Assembly (NCBI GenBank): GCA_963976815.1
Contig: CAXBLU010000001.1
Location: 124,001-188,000 of the forward strand
Source of the DNA: JAHRVQ01 sp963976815
GTDB lineage: Bacteria; Pseudomonadota; Gammaproteobacteria; Pseudomonadales; Azotimanducaceae
Direction: 5' to 3'
DNA: 64,000 nucleotides
Shown here: piece by piece, positions 1 to 7,549 of the stretch
Numbering within the stretch: position 1 is the first letter of the stretch
Layout: every line of letters starts with the position of its first letter
Translations under genes and position numbers: made by a program
The notes under the pieces: model-generated
Databases searched by the model: none
What the model was told of the DNA's origin: nothing
Seen by the model: the letters and a program-made list of their open reading frames with translations, nothing else

Positions 1-342
1 TTCTTCGGGCTGAGCATCTGACGGAGCATCAGCCTTTTCTGCGTTAGCTGGTCCAGGTCCACCGCCTAGACCACCTACTGTGATACCCCGCGCGGAAGAG
101 AACACTTGATGATTGGTGTCGACTTCAAAAATCTCTTTGTATCGGGTGACAGACCAGTAAGGTCCGAAGGCGCTATCCGCACAGTAGTGCACAGGCGCTT
201 CTTCGCGAAGACGTTTGAAGTAATCCCAATGGGCGTCGTACTGGAACAAAGTCGGCTGGGCGACATTGATCTCATCAAGAGGTATTGAATAGGGATCTGG
301 AATTTCTGGAACTTCTGAATCTGTTGCTCTGACTTCGCTCAT
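1..342 (-). CDS. Cytochrome P450, N-terminal part (CYP153-like), cut by left edge
   Basis: The reading frame begins at ATG (complement of 340-342) and stays open through 114 codons to base 1, so the gene is partial. The protein starts MSEVRATDSEVPEIPDPYSI. It then carries the bacterial P450 N-terminal pattern in which a helix with YFKRLREEAPVHY is followed by FGPYWSVTRYKEIFEV and then HQVFSS. This spacing and wording are close to CYP153 alkane and fatty-acid terminal hydroxylases (family knowledge). The heme-binding Cys region and the oxygen-binding I-helix lie outside the window, so the subfamily is an inference. After the VFSS segment comes a Gly/Pro/Ala/Glu-rich stretch (about residues 88-114), longer than I expect there in CYP153. 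The start has no strong ribosome site; an upstream TTG is possible. Confidence 0.85.
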   Translation of the reverse strand, partial: MSEVRATDSEVPEIPDPYSIPLDEINVAQPTLFQYDAHWDYFKRLREEAPVHYCADSAFGPYWSVTRYKEIFEVDTNHQVFSSARGITVGGLGGGPGPANAEKADAPSDAQPEE

Positions 343-441
343 CAATGGCTATCTCTAAACTTGAATATATAGGATAGCCTCGATATTACCTGTCAAAAAG
401 GGCATAAATGGACACAATGATAAGCAACTATTGAATTAACT

Positions 442-726
442 TCATGAGTCCTCATCTAAAAGCGCTAGAGTGGTTGCCGCAAACTCATCATCCTCCAGTT
501 GCGCTAAGGCTGAAATCAATGACCCAGGTGCCTGCTGCATCTGCAATCGGGTCGTCAGAGAACCAATGGCCGAGCGACGTTGGAAGGTATCCATCCGCAA
601 AATCATGATCAAACTGGCTTTGATTTGCGGGTCCACCTTGGCGGCTCGAATCATTTCGACCAGGGGTGCGTCCGGCTCACCGCCGGATAAGACTTTGCGC
701 CACAGGTTTTTGAAAAAACTCATCAT
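442..726 (-). CDS. Small hypothetical protein (94 aa)
   Basis: I do not recognise this protein. It is mostly helical by eye, with a basic, aromatic N-terminus (SFFKNLWRKVL) and an acidic C-terminus (ALLDEDS). It lies 50 nt downstream of the flavodoxin-like gene on the same strand, and the gap between them is filled by a 9-bp tandem repeat. Two ATG codons are adjacent at the start (726 and 723); GGAA of the last repeat copies lies about 8 nt upstream and could act as ribosome site. A longer ORF exists on the other strand, but it translates the tandem repeat as FVP repeats and the rest looks low-complexity, so the minus-strand frame is preferred. Confidence 0.6.
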   Translation of the reverse strand: MMSFFKNLWRKVLSGGEPDAPLVEMIRAAKVDPQIKASLIMILRMDTFQRRSAIGSLTTRLQMQQAPGSLISALAQLEDDEFAATTLALLDEDS

Positions 727-730
727 TCCG

Positions 731-775
731 TTTGTTCCGTTTGTTCCGTTTGTTCCATTTGTTCCATTTGTTCCA
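731..775. repeat. Five-copy 9-bp tandem repeat
   Basis: Five head-to-tail copies of TTTGTTCCR (plus-strand reading) fill the gap between the stop codon of the flavodoxin-like gene and the start of the small 94-aa gene. Two copies end in G and three in A. On the minus strand each copy carries GGAA, so the array sits in the translation-initiation region of the downstream gene. Confidence 0.95.
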
Positions 776-776
776 T

Positions 777-1328
777 TTATGCCATCCGATCCGTCACTTC
801 AACAACACGCCGTCCCAGATGCCGACCCGTCGCACGATCAATATCAGTTAATTGATCCGGGCTGCTCGCGGTTGCCCCAGCGCCAAAATAAAACCCATTC
901 GCATTTACACCAGCGGAGAAGTTTTCCCCCGTACCCACCCAGATCATGCCCATTTGCATGGCAAAGGTTGTCAGGTCGATTAGCGTATTTGCCTTGTCAC
1001 CCGCGGCTAAAGAAGAAGCTGTAAACCCACTCGCAACCTTATTGCGCCAGGCCTGGGTAAACCAGCGTGGGGACATGGCATCCATAAATGACTTCAGTTG
1101 ACTGGATGTTGACCCCATATAGGTCGGAGAGCCGAAGATAATAGCGTCACAATCATCAAGTTGCAGCGCTAGCGCTTCATCATCCCAACGGCCGTTTATG
1201 ATCTGCTCCCCCTGAATGCGAAATGGCTTCGCTTGCGCCCCACTATCGGTAATACCGGCAATGACCTCTTCAGCTAGCGCCGCCGTGGTTCCGCTACCGG
1301 AAAAATACACTATGCCTATCGTGACCAA
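777..1328 (-). CDS. Flavodoxin-like NAD(P)H:FMN oxidoreductase family protein
   Basis: This 183-aa protein has the flavodoxin fold. An N-terminal beta strand is followed by the FMN phosphate loop (FSGSGTTAAL, residues ~9-18). A second motif, GSPTYMGSTSSQLKSFMD (residues ~66-83), is typical of WrbA/flavodoxin reductases binding the isoalloxazine ring. It probably carries FMN and acts in the cytosol as an NAD(P)H-dependent reductase or electron carrier; the substrate is unknown. The start appears to be TTG at 1328 with a GGGA about 8 nt upstream; no ATG lies in frame before the FMN loop. It precedes the small 94-aa gene and may be cotranscribed with it. It is divergent from the Fnr gene. Confidence 0.8.
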   Translation of the reverse strand: MVTIGIVYFSGSGTTAALAEEVIAGITDSGAQAKPFRIQGEQIINGRWDDEALALQLDDCDAIIFGSPTYMGSTSSQLKSFMDAMSPRWFTQAWRNKVASGFTASSLAAGDKANTLIDLTTFAMQMGMIWVGTGENFSAGVNANGFYFGAGATASSPDQLTDIDRATGRHLGRRVVEVTDRMA

Positions 1329-1498
1329 AATTTATCCCATTTCCCAGGTGAGAACTTGAGGATACCCCAGAATTTCCCTGGACGGCACCTTGCTCGGCAT
1401 CTTGCTCGGTGAACACCAGCGTAACAACGCCGCCCAACGACTCTAGGTAAATGCATATATATGGTAAACTTTCTCCAATATCCCAAGGGAGTGGATCC

Positions 1499-2215
1499 GT
1501 GTCACAGCCTGACCCCTATACAGTGAGTTGCAATGCCTGCGGGCTAAAGGACCTGTGCCTGCCCTACTCATTGAATACTGAAGAAATGGATATTGTAGAC
1601 TCGACCATAAAACGGGCGAAGCCTCTGCAAAAAAACCAGATGCTCTTTGAAAGCGGCGCACCATTCAATTCACTATTTGCCGTGCGCTCCGGGGCGGTCA
1701 AAACCTACAGCATCGACGGCAAAGGCAACGAACAGGTTGTCGGTTTTTATCTCCCGGGAGAACTGATTGGCCTCGATGCGATTGAGAACAAGCGCTACAA
1801 CAATAGCGCTAAGGCCCTGGAAACTTCGAGCTTGTGCGAAATTCCCTTCGATAAAATATCTGAGCTATCGCGAACCATTGGTAATCTACAAACGCACATG
1901 TACCGACTCCTGAGCAAGGAGATTCGAGAGGATCAAGAGCTTCAACTACTCATTGGTAAGAAAACCGCAGAAGAACGAATCTCGGCTTTCCTATTCAATT
2001 TAAGCCAGCGTTACAGTGCTAGACAGCTATCAGCGACAACCTTTCGCCTACCAATGGTGAGAACCGATATCGCAAATTACCTCGGGCTTGCGGTCGAAAC
2101 CACCAGCCGAATATTCACCCGGCTGCAACAACAAGCCATCTTAAAGGTCGATGGCAAAGAAGTTGAGATCCTGGATCATCATAAGCTCTGCCAAATGGCG
2201 CACTGCGAAACTTAG
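1499..2215 (+). CDS. fnr: Fnr/Anr-type oxygen-sensing transcription regulator
   Basis: CRP/FNR-family protein of 238 aa. The N-terminus has Cys11, Cys14 and Cys20 and a fourth Cys113 (SSLCEIPF). The spacing 3-6-93 matches the four cluster ligands of E. coli Fnr (20, 23, 29, 122), so it should bind an oxygen-labile 4Fe-4S cluster. The cyclic-nucleotide-like beta roll follows, and the C-terminal helix-turn-helix has VETTSR, with the Glu, Ser and Arg that read TTGAT half-sites in Fnr. I chose the GTG at 1499 rather than the in-frame ATG at 1451, because AAGGGAG lies 7 nt before it and the length then fits the family. A perfect Fnr box lies just after the stop codon and an Fnr/Anr-like palindrome precedes ccoN, so it plausibly controls both. 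Confidence 0.93.
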   Translation: MSQPDPYTVSCNACGLKDLCLPYSLNTEEMDIVDSTIKRAKPLQKNQMLFESGAPFNSLFAVRSGAVKTYSIDGKGNEQVVGFYLPGELIGLDAIENKRYNNSAKALETSSLCEIPFDKISELSRTIGNLQTHMYRLLSKEIREDQELQLLIGKKTAEERISAFLFNLSQRYSARQLSATTFRLPMVRTDIANYLGLAVETTSRIFTRLQQQAILKVDGKEVEILDHHKLCQMAHCET

Positions 2216-2221
2216 TCCTTA

Positions 2222-2235
2222 TTGATCTACATCAA
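2222..2235. promoter_or_regulatory. Perfect Fnr/Anr box
   Basis: TTGATCTACATCAA matches the consensus TTGAT-N4-ATCAA at all ten specified positions. Its centre is at 2228.5. For a class II Fnr promoter (box at -41.5) transcription would start near 2270, with a CATGAT element at 2258-2263 as a possible -10. That places the likely start codon (ATG at 2270) at or very near the transcript start. Confidence 0.85.
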
Positions 2236-2269
2236 TGTGGGTGATCTAAACTCACTGCATGATGTGTGC

Positions 2270-2623
2270 ATGAGTTGTCTCAGCATCAATCTTACACGCC
2301 ACTTCGAATTTGAACTGCAATCTCAGTTGTTAGTTCCACTCATTAACGTCAGCAATGTCGCCCAGGCCATCAAACTACTTGAGGACTCAGACTTCGCCTT
2401 TATCATCGAGGATGCCCGGAACGTCGATCGAGCCCACGATGACCTGGCGCAACTACTTGCCATTACGCCTGTTAGTACTCGAATCATTGCTCTGGTGAAT
2501 GCTCGAACTGTTCCCGACGCGGATTATTGGCATGATCAAGGTGCGGTGCTGCTTTATGAACAAAACGAAGGTGTTTTGATTCGCCAGTTAGCAAAATGCT
2601 GCAGACCCGGACGCTCCGTTTAA
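2270..2623 (+). CDS. Small receiver-like protein, predicted Fnr-dependent
   Basis: This 117-aa protein alternates beta strands and helices in the manner of a response-regulator receiver domain: FAFIIEDARN, then RIIALVNA, then DQGAVLLYE. I see no clear phospho-acceptor Asp pocket, so it may be a degenerate receiver. The frame extends upstream to a TTG at 2222, but that start lies inside the Fnr box, so the ATG at 2270 (MSCLSINL) is preferred. It follows the fnr gene by 54 nt. Function is unknown. The Fnr box suggests induction at low oxygen (inference). Confidence 0.6.
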   Translation: MSCLSINLTRHFEFELQSQLLVPLINVSNVAQAIKLLEDSDFAFIIEDARNVDRAHDDLAQLLAITPVSTRIIALVNARTVPDADYWHDQGAVLLYEQNEGVLIRQLAKCCRPGRSV

Positions 2624-2703
2624 CCCTCCTTACGCTCCTCCGCTCAAACCGATAAACTCTCTGTATGCTCCATCCCTGAACCAGAGATTGCCCTAGTTCG
2701 AAT

Positions 2704-4011
2704 ATGAAAAAAATAACAATAGTTTTCCTGACGCTAGTTTGTACCCAACTACTCCTGGACAAGGCCCTGGCAAGTGACCGGATTGCCCTTGTGATTGGGA
2801 ATGCCTCGTACCAGGAATCACCGCTCTCAAACCCAATCAACGACGCCAGGGCGATGTCAAAACAACTAGAGCGATTCGATTTTGAAGTCATTCAGGCAAT
2901 CGATGCCGACTTGTCGACCATGCAACAGGCTGTCTTGGACTTTATGAAACGAGTCAACACAGAATCCACGGCACTCGTTTTTTATGCCGGTCATGGTATC
3001 CAAGCAAACGGTCGCAATTATCTTTTACCCATCGATGCAACTCTAAAAAGTGAGCGTGCCTTGCGGTTCGAGGCACTCGAACTTGGAGACATTCTCGAGG
3101 AACTTGAAGAAACCGAAGCCAGGATCAACATTGTGATTCTTGATGCCTGCCGGAACAATCCATTCGAGCGGCGTTTTCGTGGCGGCGCCAGGGGGCTCGC
3201 CGTTGTTGATGCGGCCCAGGGCACATTAATCGCCTATGCCACGGCACCGGGTTCAGTTGCCTCGGACGGTCTCGGGGAAAATGGTCTCTATACCCAGGAA
3301 CTGTTAAAAGCATTGGACCAACCCGGATTGAAAGTAGAGGAAGTATTTAAGTCCGTTAGGCGCCAGGTATCGGAAGCCTCAGGTGGAGAACAGATTCCAT
3401 GGGAGTCCTCATCCCTTGTGGGAGACTTTGTATTTAATACTGCACCGATAGCAAAATTGACCCCGGCCATAGCCAACCAGACTCAAGCAGCTTATCCCCG
3501 CCCAGAGAAAGAAATGTTGTTCTGGCAGAGCATCGAGAATAGCCAAGATCAGGCAGACTTCAAAGATTATCTGGACCAATACCCATCCGGTACTTTCTCT
3601 GGTATTGCATCCCGTCGAATTGCACTACTCGATACACCCGACAGCCCAGGTTGCGATGATCTTACGGGTCGCTGGTACGCATCACTGGTGGATGCTGAAG
3701 AGAATAGCTGTCGAGACACATTCACGGTACGCCACGGTAAAAAATCTGAGTACGATATTGACTATGCTGTTTGTGGTGCTCTGGACTCCGTCACAAACAT
3801 TCGCGGAAAAGGTACCTTCATTGACAACACCCTCAGTTTCTCCTGGCGCTCGATGCCCTGTTCAGGCACAACAGAGTATGAACTGGACAATCAATGCCGG
3901 ACCGGGACTGGCCGGGTTGTAAAGCGTGGCGGGCTACCGGGTGTCTGTAACCTTTTTGTGAATAAAAACCTGGTGGTGAATGTTGAGCGCGAGGAATCTA
4001 CAACCCAGTAG
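2704..4011 (+). CDS. Exported caspase-like (C14/metacaspase) peptidase
   Basis: 435 aa. Residues 1-23 form a signal peptide (cleavage after ALA). Residues ~24-245 form a caspase p20-like domain that begins RIALVIGNASY. The catalytic pair is visible: His97 in FYAGHG and Cys149 in LDACRNNPF. These proteins cleave after basic residues in characterised bacterial members (family knowledge); no substrate can be inferred here. The C-terminal ~190 residues include a linker with a tetratricopeptide-like stretch (FKDYLDQYPSGTF), then a Cys-containing beta-rich domain (CDDLTGRWY, CRDTFTV, CGALD, CNLF) that may be disulfide-bonded in the periplasm. It stands alone between the receiver-like gene and the convergent cco cluster. 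Confidence 0.88.
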   Translation: MKKITIVFLTLVCTQLLLDKALASDRIALVIGNASYQESPLSNPINDARAMSKQLERFDFEVIQAIDADLSTMQQAVLDFMKRVNTESTALVFYAGHGIQANGRNYLLPIDATLKSERALRFEALELGDILEELEETEARINIVILDACRNNPFERRFRGGARGLAVVDAAQGTLIAYATAPGSVASDGLGENGLYTQELLKALDQPGLKVEEVFKSVRRQVSEASGGEQIPWESSSLVGDFVFNTAPIAKLTPAIANQTQAAYPRPEKEMLFWQSIENSQDQADFKDYLDQYPSGTFSGIASRRIALLDTPDSPGCDDLTGRWYASLVDAEENSCRDTFTVRHGKKSEYDIDYAVCGALDSVTNIRGKGTFIDNTLSFSWRSMPCSGTTEYELDNQCRTGTGRVVKRGGLPGVCNLFVNKNLVVNVEREESTTQ

Positions 4012-4136
4012 TCCGTCGCAGCAACGCTCCGGGCGACAGGTTTAGGCGGCAGCTGTTGGCAGGTAGACTCAGCCGGATGTGTCCAGGTTATGTCATACAT
4101 ACCCTGGATAACAAAAGTCGTGTCGGTATCATTTCC

Positions 4137-4733
4137 TTAATCTGTGAAGACAGGCATTGCGCCCATTTCCCACAAAATTACGGTAGCACCGAGTAACGCG
4201 GCACACATCACAAGTCCAACGGCCACTAGCGCACTAGCAAACAAAAACCCGCGTTCTTTTGGAATGTTCATCACAATCGGCACGCCGACGTAGAGAAGAT
4301 AAACCGTATACCCCGCCGCTGCACAACCGAGCAGGATGTCTAACCAGAGGACAGGATAGAAACCCGTCAGACCAACCAGGAACATGGGCACGCAGGTATA
4401 GGCGGCAACCCCAATCCCTTTCGCCGGTGTTGAAATTTTGGCCTCATAGGTTTCTGACATCCAATGGACCATGTAACCGAGGAAACCAATCCCAAGCAAA
4501 ATGGCAACATAAAAGAGCACCATAATTTGCGCGGCACTTTCCTGGGTCAATCGGATCAGCCGACCGCCAACTTCCCAGCCAATTTCAGTTGAGCCGACAT
4601 ACCAGGCAATGGGCGGGGCTAATGCAATCAGCATAATAAACTTTAGGTAGTGACCTAATACGGTATCGCCCTTATCTCGAATGCGTTCCCACTCGGTTAA
4701 GGGTGAAATCAGAATCCCCAATAGATGCCCCAT
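4137..4733 (-). CDS. YIP1-family integral membrane protein
   Basis: 198 aa with about five hydrophobic segments. It begins MGHLLGILISPLTEWERIRD, and the pattern of a short cytosolic helix with a W-x-x-I motif before the membrane bundle fits bacterial YIP1 (DUF1282) proteins. It is the last gene of the cco run, 12 nt after ccoS, with AGGAG preceding its ATG. The biochemical role is unknown. Position suggests a role in cbb3 oxidase biogenesis or simply cotranscription (inference). Confidence 0.7.
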   Translation of the reverse strand: MGHLLGILISPLTEWERIRDKGDTVLGHYLKFIMLIALAPPIAWYVGSTEIGWEVGGRLIRLTQESAAQIMVLFYVAILLGIGFLGYMVHWMSETYEAKISTPAKGIGVAAYTCVPMFLVGLTGFYPVLWLDILLGCAAAGYTVYLLYVGVPIVMNIPKERGFLFASALVAVGLVMCAALLGATVILWEMGAMPVFTD

Positions 4734-4745
4734 TTTTATTTCTCC

Positions 4746-4907
4746 TTATTCTGAATCTTTATCTTGTTCTTGATCGTCAAACAGAATGCGCTCTGCTTCT
4801 TTATCAAGATCTTCGAACTGATGATGTTTGACGGACCAAATAAAAGTCATGATGGCAATAAATACTATGCCGACGCTCACAGGAACGAGTACAAAAATAG
4901 CTTCCAC
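4746..4907 (-). CDS. ccoS: Cytochrome cbb3 oxidase maturation protein CcoS
   Basis: A 53-aa protein starting at GTG, which overlaps the stop codon of ccoI by one base. It has one N-terminal transmembrane helix (residues ~3-24), then a basic cytosolic turn and the family motif pattern WSVKHHQFEDLD, ending with AERILFDD. CcoS is needed for insertion of cofactors (copper and heme) into CcoN in characterised systems. The C-terminal tail is acidic. Confidence 0.93.
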   Translation of the reverse strand: MEAIFVLVPVSVGIVFIAIMTFIWSVKHHQFEDLDKEAERILFDDQEQDKDSE

Positions 4908-7075
4908 TATTTTGTACCTGCCATACTTTCATCACTCATGTTGTTATCCACACGGTTGAGTCGATTCGCATTGGCGATCACCAGCAATGAACTCATTGAC
5001 ATGCCTAGAGCTGCCATCCACGGAGCAAGAAACCCCGCCGCGGCAAAAGGAATCACGCTAAAGTTATAAAGCACCGCCCAACTGATGTTTTGCCTGATCA
5101 CAGACTTTAATCGTTGGCTGTAATTAATCAGCATTGAGAGTCGCAGAATATCCTGACGCAATAACGTTGCGTCAGCCGCATCCTGAACCAGAATATCAAC
5201 GGGGCTCACTGCAACCGCAGTGTCCGCAACCCCCATCGCTGCAGCATCATTCATGCCGTCACCGACCATCAAAACCGTGTCCCCATCAGCCTGGAACCGT
5301 TGTAGGTGTTCTACCTTGTCCGCCGGTGACAGATCGCTCAGCGCATGACCGATACCTAACAATTTTGCAACTCTCTGTACTTCGACAGACCGATCACCGC
5401 TTAATAGCGACACCTTAAAGTTTGGCTTCAATGCTTCAATTAACTGCTTGGAGGTTTGTCGAATGTCATCCTCCAAACGTATCCAGGCAATGGGCTGTTG
5501 CTGGCTGAGTAAGACCCAGGTGCCCTGCCCCACGGGTGGCTGAAGATCAGCAAAGCCTGAGTATTCTGCCTTACCGAGCTTAAAACCCTGGCCGTTGATC
5601 CAACCCGCAACACCCTGCCCTGGAGTCTCATTGATGTCAGTCGCCGTCAGATCTACAGCAGCTTCAAAGGCTCTGGCGATCGGATGCCGACTACCGAATT
5701 CCAACGCCGTGCAATGAGCCAGAACTTCGGACTCACTCCAACCCTCAGTAAGCAATGTAACCTGAGCAACTTTAAGTACACCTTCCGTTAGGGTACCGGT
5801 TTTATCAAAGACGATATGGTCGACGCTAGAGAGTTGCTCGAGAAACTTTCCAGCACTCACCACCACGCCGAGGCGTTTCAATGCGGTAACTGCAACGGTA
5901 TAGACCACGGGTGTTGCCAGCGACAATGCACAGGGGCATGACACAACCAAGACAGTAATCACAATCACAAACCAATCAGGGTTATCCGCCTGGTACCAGA
6001 AGATGCCAGTTGCTGTCGCCAGCAACAAAACACCTGCAACAAAATATCCGGCTACCTTATCCACCAGTAGAGAAAATGCTGGCTTATACAGCATTGCCTC
6101 TTGATGAAGCTCCGATAACTTTGAGATCACAAAGTCTTCAACCGCAACCGTGCAACGGATGGTCATCTCACCATCCAGGTTTTCAGAACCCGCCAGCACT
6201 CGCATACCCGGTTGTTTTCTTAAGGCTTCAGATTCTCCGGAAAATGCCGCCTCTGACACAGCGCTATTGCCACTTTCGACAATGCCATCCACGGGCACCA
6301 CGTCGCCGGGTAAGACTCGAACCACCATACCCACTTTAATCAGATCGATCGCGAGTTCTGCTTGTTGGTCAACAACATAAGCCGTGGCAGGCAAGCAGCG
6401 TTCTGCCATCGAAACACTTTGCTCATACTGCTGTCTGGATCTGAGTTCAAGGTAGCGACCAATTAACAGGAAGAACGCAAACATACAGACGGAATCAAAA
6501 TAAACATCACCGACGGTAAACAGATGCCAGGTGCTAAGACAATATGCAGAAATAATGGCCAGGGAGACCGGCACATCCATACCGAGGCGTCTTTGTTTCA
6601 GATCTTTGATAGCGCCAAGGTGGAACGGCATAGCACTGTAAAACGCAACGGGGGTTGCTATGGCGAAGCTGGCCCAATGCATTAAGACTTCGTATGCCCG
6701 CTCAATGCCGTCTGCGCCAGCGACATAGGTCGCCAGGGCAAACATCATGACCTGCATCATACCGATCCCGGCAACACCTAGCCTGGCTAGAATGAGTTTG
6801 CTATCTGCCTGCAATCGTTCTGTGATGAGATCATGGTTGTTGCTCACCAGTGCCTCAAAACCCTTGGATTGTAATGCCTGAATGATCTGTGGCTGGCTTA
6901 ATACATCCAGGTCATGTTCGATGACCACCCGCTTCTCAGCAACATTGGTTCGACAGCGTTGAACGCCAACCAACTCACCCATCGCGCCTTCAATTTTTAG
7001 CGCACAGTTTGCACAGCGAATGTCCGGCACCTGCAAAGACAAGCGAACCAAATTTGTCGGCAGCGCGCTATTCAT
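4907..7075 (-). CDS. ccoI: Copper-transporting P1B-type ATPase CcoI/FixI
   Basis: 722 aa. An N-terminal heavy-metal-associated domain carries CANCALKIE (residues ~20-28). Transmembrane helices follow. The ion-binding CPC motif is at residues 380-382 (SCPCALSLATP), the phosphorylated Asp is D424 in DKTGTLTEG, and the hinge GDGMND is near residue 600. CcoI supplies copper for the CuB centre of CcoN at the inner membrane. It overlaps the end of ccoH by 8 nt and ends at the start of ccoS, so translation is probably coupled. The length is normal for the family. Confidence 0.95.
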   Translation of the reverse strand: MNSALPTNLVRLSLQVPDIRCANCALKIEGAMGELVGVQRCRTNVAEKRVVIEHDLDVLSQPQIIQALQSKGFEALVSNNHDLITERLQADSKLILARLGVAGIGMMQVMMFALATYVAGADGIERAYEVLMHWASFAIATPVAFYSAMPFHLGAIKDLKQRRLGMDVPVSLAIISAYCLSTWHLFTVGDVYFDSVCMFAFFLLIGRYLELRSRQQYEQSVSMAERCLPATAYVVDQQAELAIDLIKVGMVVRVLPGDVVPVDGIVESGNSAVSEAAFSGESEALRKQPGMRVLAGSENLDGEMTIRCTVAVEDFVISKLSELHQEAMLYKPAFSLLVDKVAGYFVAGVLLLATATGIFWYQADNPDWFVIVITVLVVSCPCALSLATPVVYTVAVTALKRLGVVVSAGKFLEQLSSVDHIVFDKTGTLTEGVLKVAQVTLLTEGWSESEVLAHCTALEFGSRHPIARAFEAAVDLTATDINETPGQGVAGWINGQGFKLGKAEYSGFADLQPPVGQGTWVLLSQQQPIAWIRLEDDIRQTSKQLIEALKPNFKVSLLSGDRSVEVQRVAKLLGIGHALSDLSPADKVEHLQRFQADGDTVLMVGDGMNDAAAMGVADTAVAVSPVDILVQDAADATLLRQDILRLSMLINYSQRLKSVIRQNISWAVLYNFSVIPFAAAGFLAPWMAALGMSMSSLLVIANANRLNRVDNNMSDESMAGTK

Positions 7076-7547
7076 CTGCCGTCACCGTGACACTGGTTAA
7101 TGGCACCACTAAACGCTGCCGAAGCCGCCAGCCGTCATCAAGGCCGCGGATTTCTAGATACCAGATACCCTTCGAATTCAGAACCTCAGCAAGACGGGTT
7201 TCACCCACGTACTCAGCTCCCTCGTCGGGCACAAGGGTATAGGTCATATCCTGACCCTGGTCCGTGACATGTCGCAAACTCAACTGAACTGCGCTGTCCC
7301 GGGCATTGTTGAGCAAAACCCTGAACTGACCAGATTCTGCCTTTTCAATCTGCGCGGAAATGCCTAACTCGCTCGCCCGCTCATCCGCATGAATCTGTTG
7401 ATTGATCGCTTTACCGTCCTGGTAGTAGTCATCTATCACAACGTCATCGGGAAAGTAGATTGCGGTTGAAACCATGACAATGCCAAACAGCACTGCCGCA
7501 AATGGGATAGAGAACAACACGATAGGCCAGCGGTTAACGGTCCCCAT
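7068..7547 (-). CDS. ccoH: Cytochrome cbb3 oxidase assembly protein CcoH/FixH
   Basis: 159 aa. A single N-terminal membrane anchor (residues ~10-30) is followed by DDYYQDGKAINQ, the FixH family signature, and a periplasmic beta-sandwich domain. CcoH binds the nascent oxidase and is required for its stability (family knowledge). It starts 2 nt after the ccoG stop and overlaps ccoI. Confidence 0.92.
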   Translation of the reverse strand: MGTVNRWPIVLFSIPFAAVLFGIVMVSTAIYFPDDVVIDDYYQDGKAINQQIHADERASELGISAQIEKAESGQFRVLLNNARDSAVQLSLRHVTDQGQDMTYTLVPDEGAEYVGETRLAEVLNSKGIWYLEIRGLDDGWRLRQRLVVPLTSVTVTADE

Positions 7548-7549
7548 GG

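Noticed and set aside
470..1024. A 184-codon plus-strand frame with FVP repeats.
   Set aside because: It runs antisense to the flavodoxin-like gene and translates the 9-bp tandem repeat; the flavodoxin motifs on the minus strand are clear.
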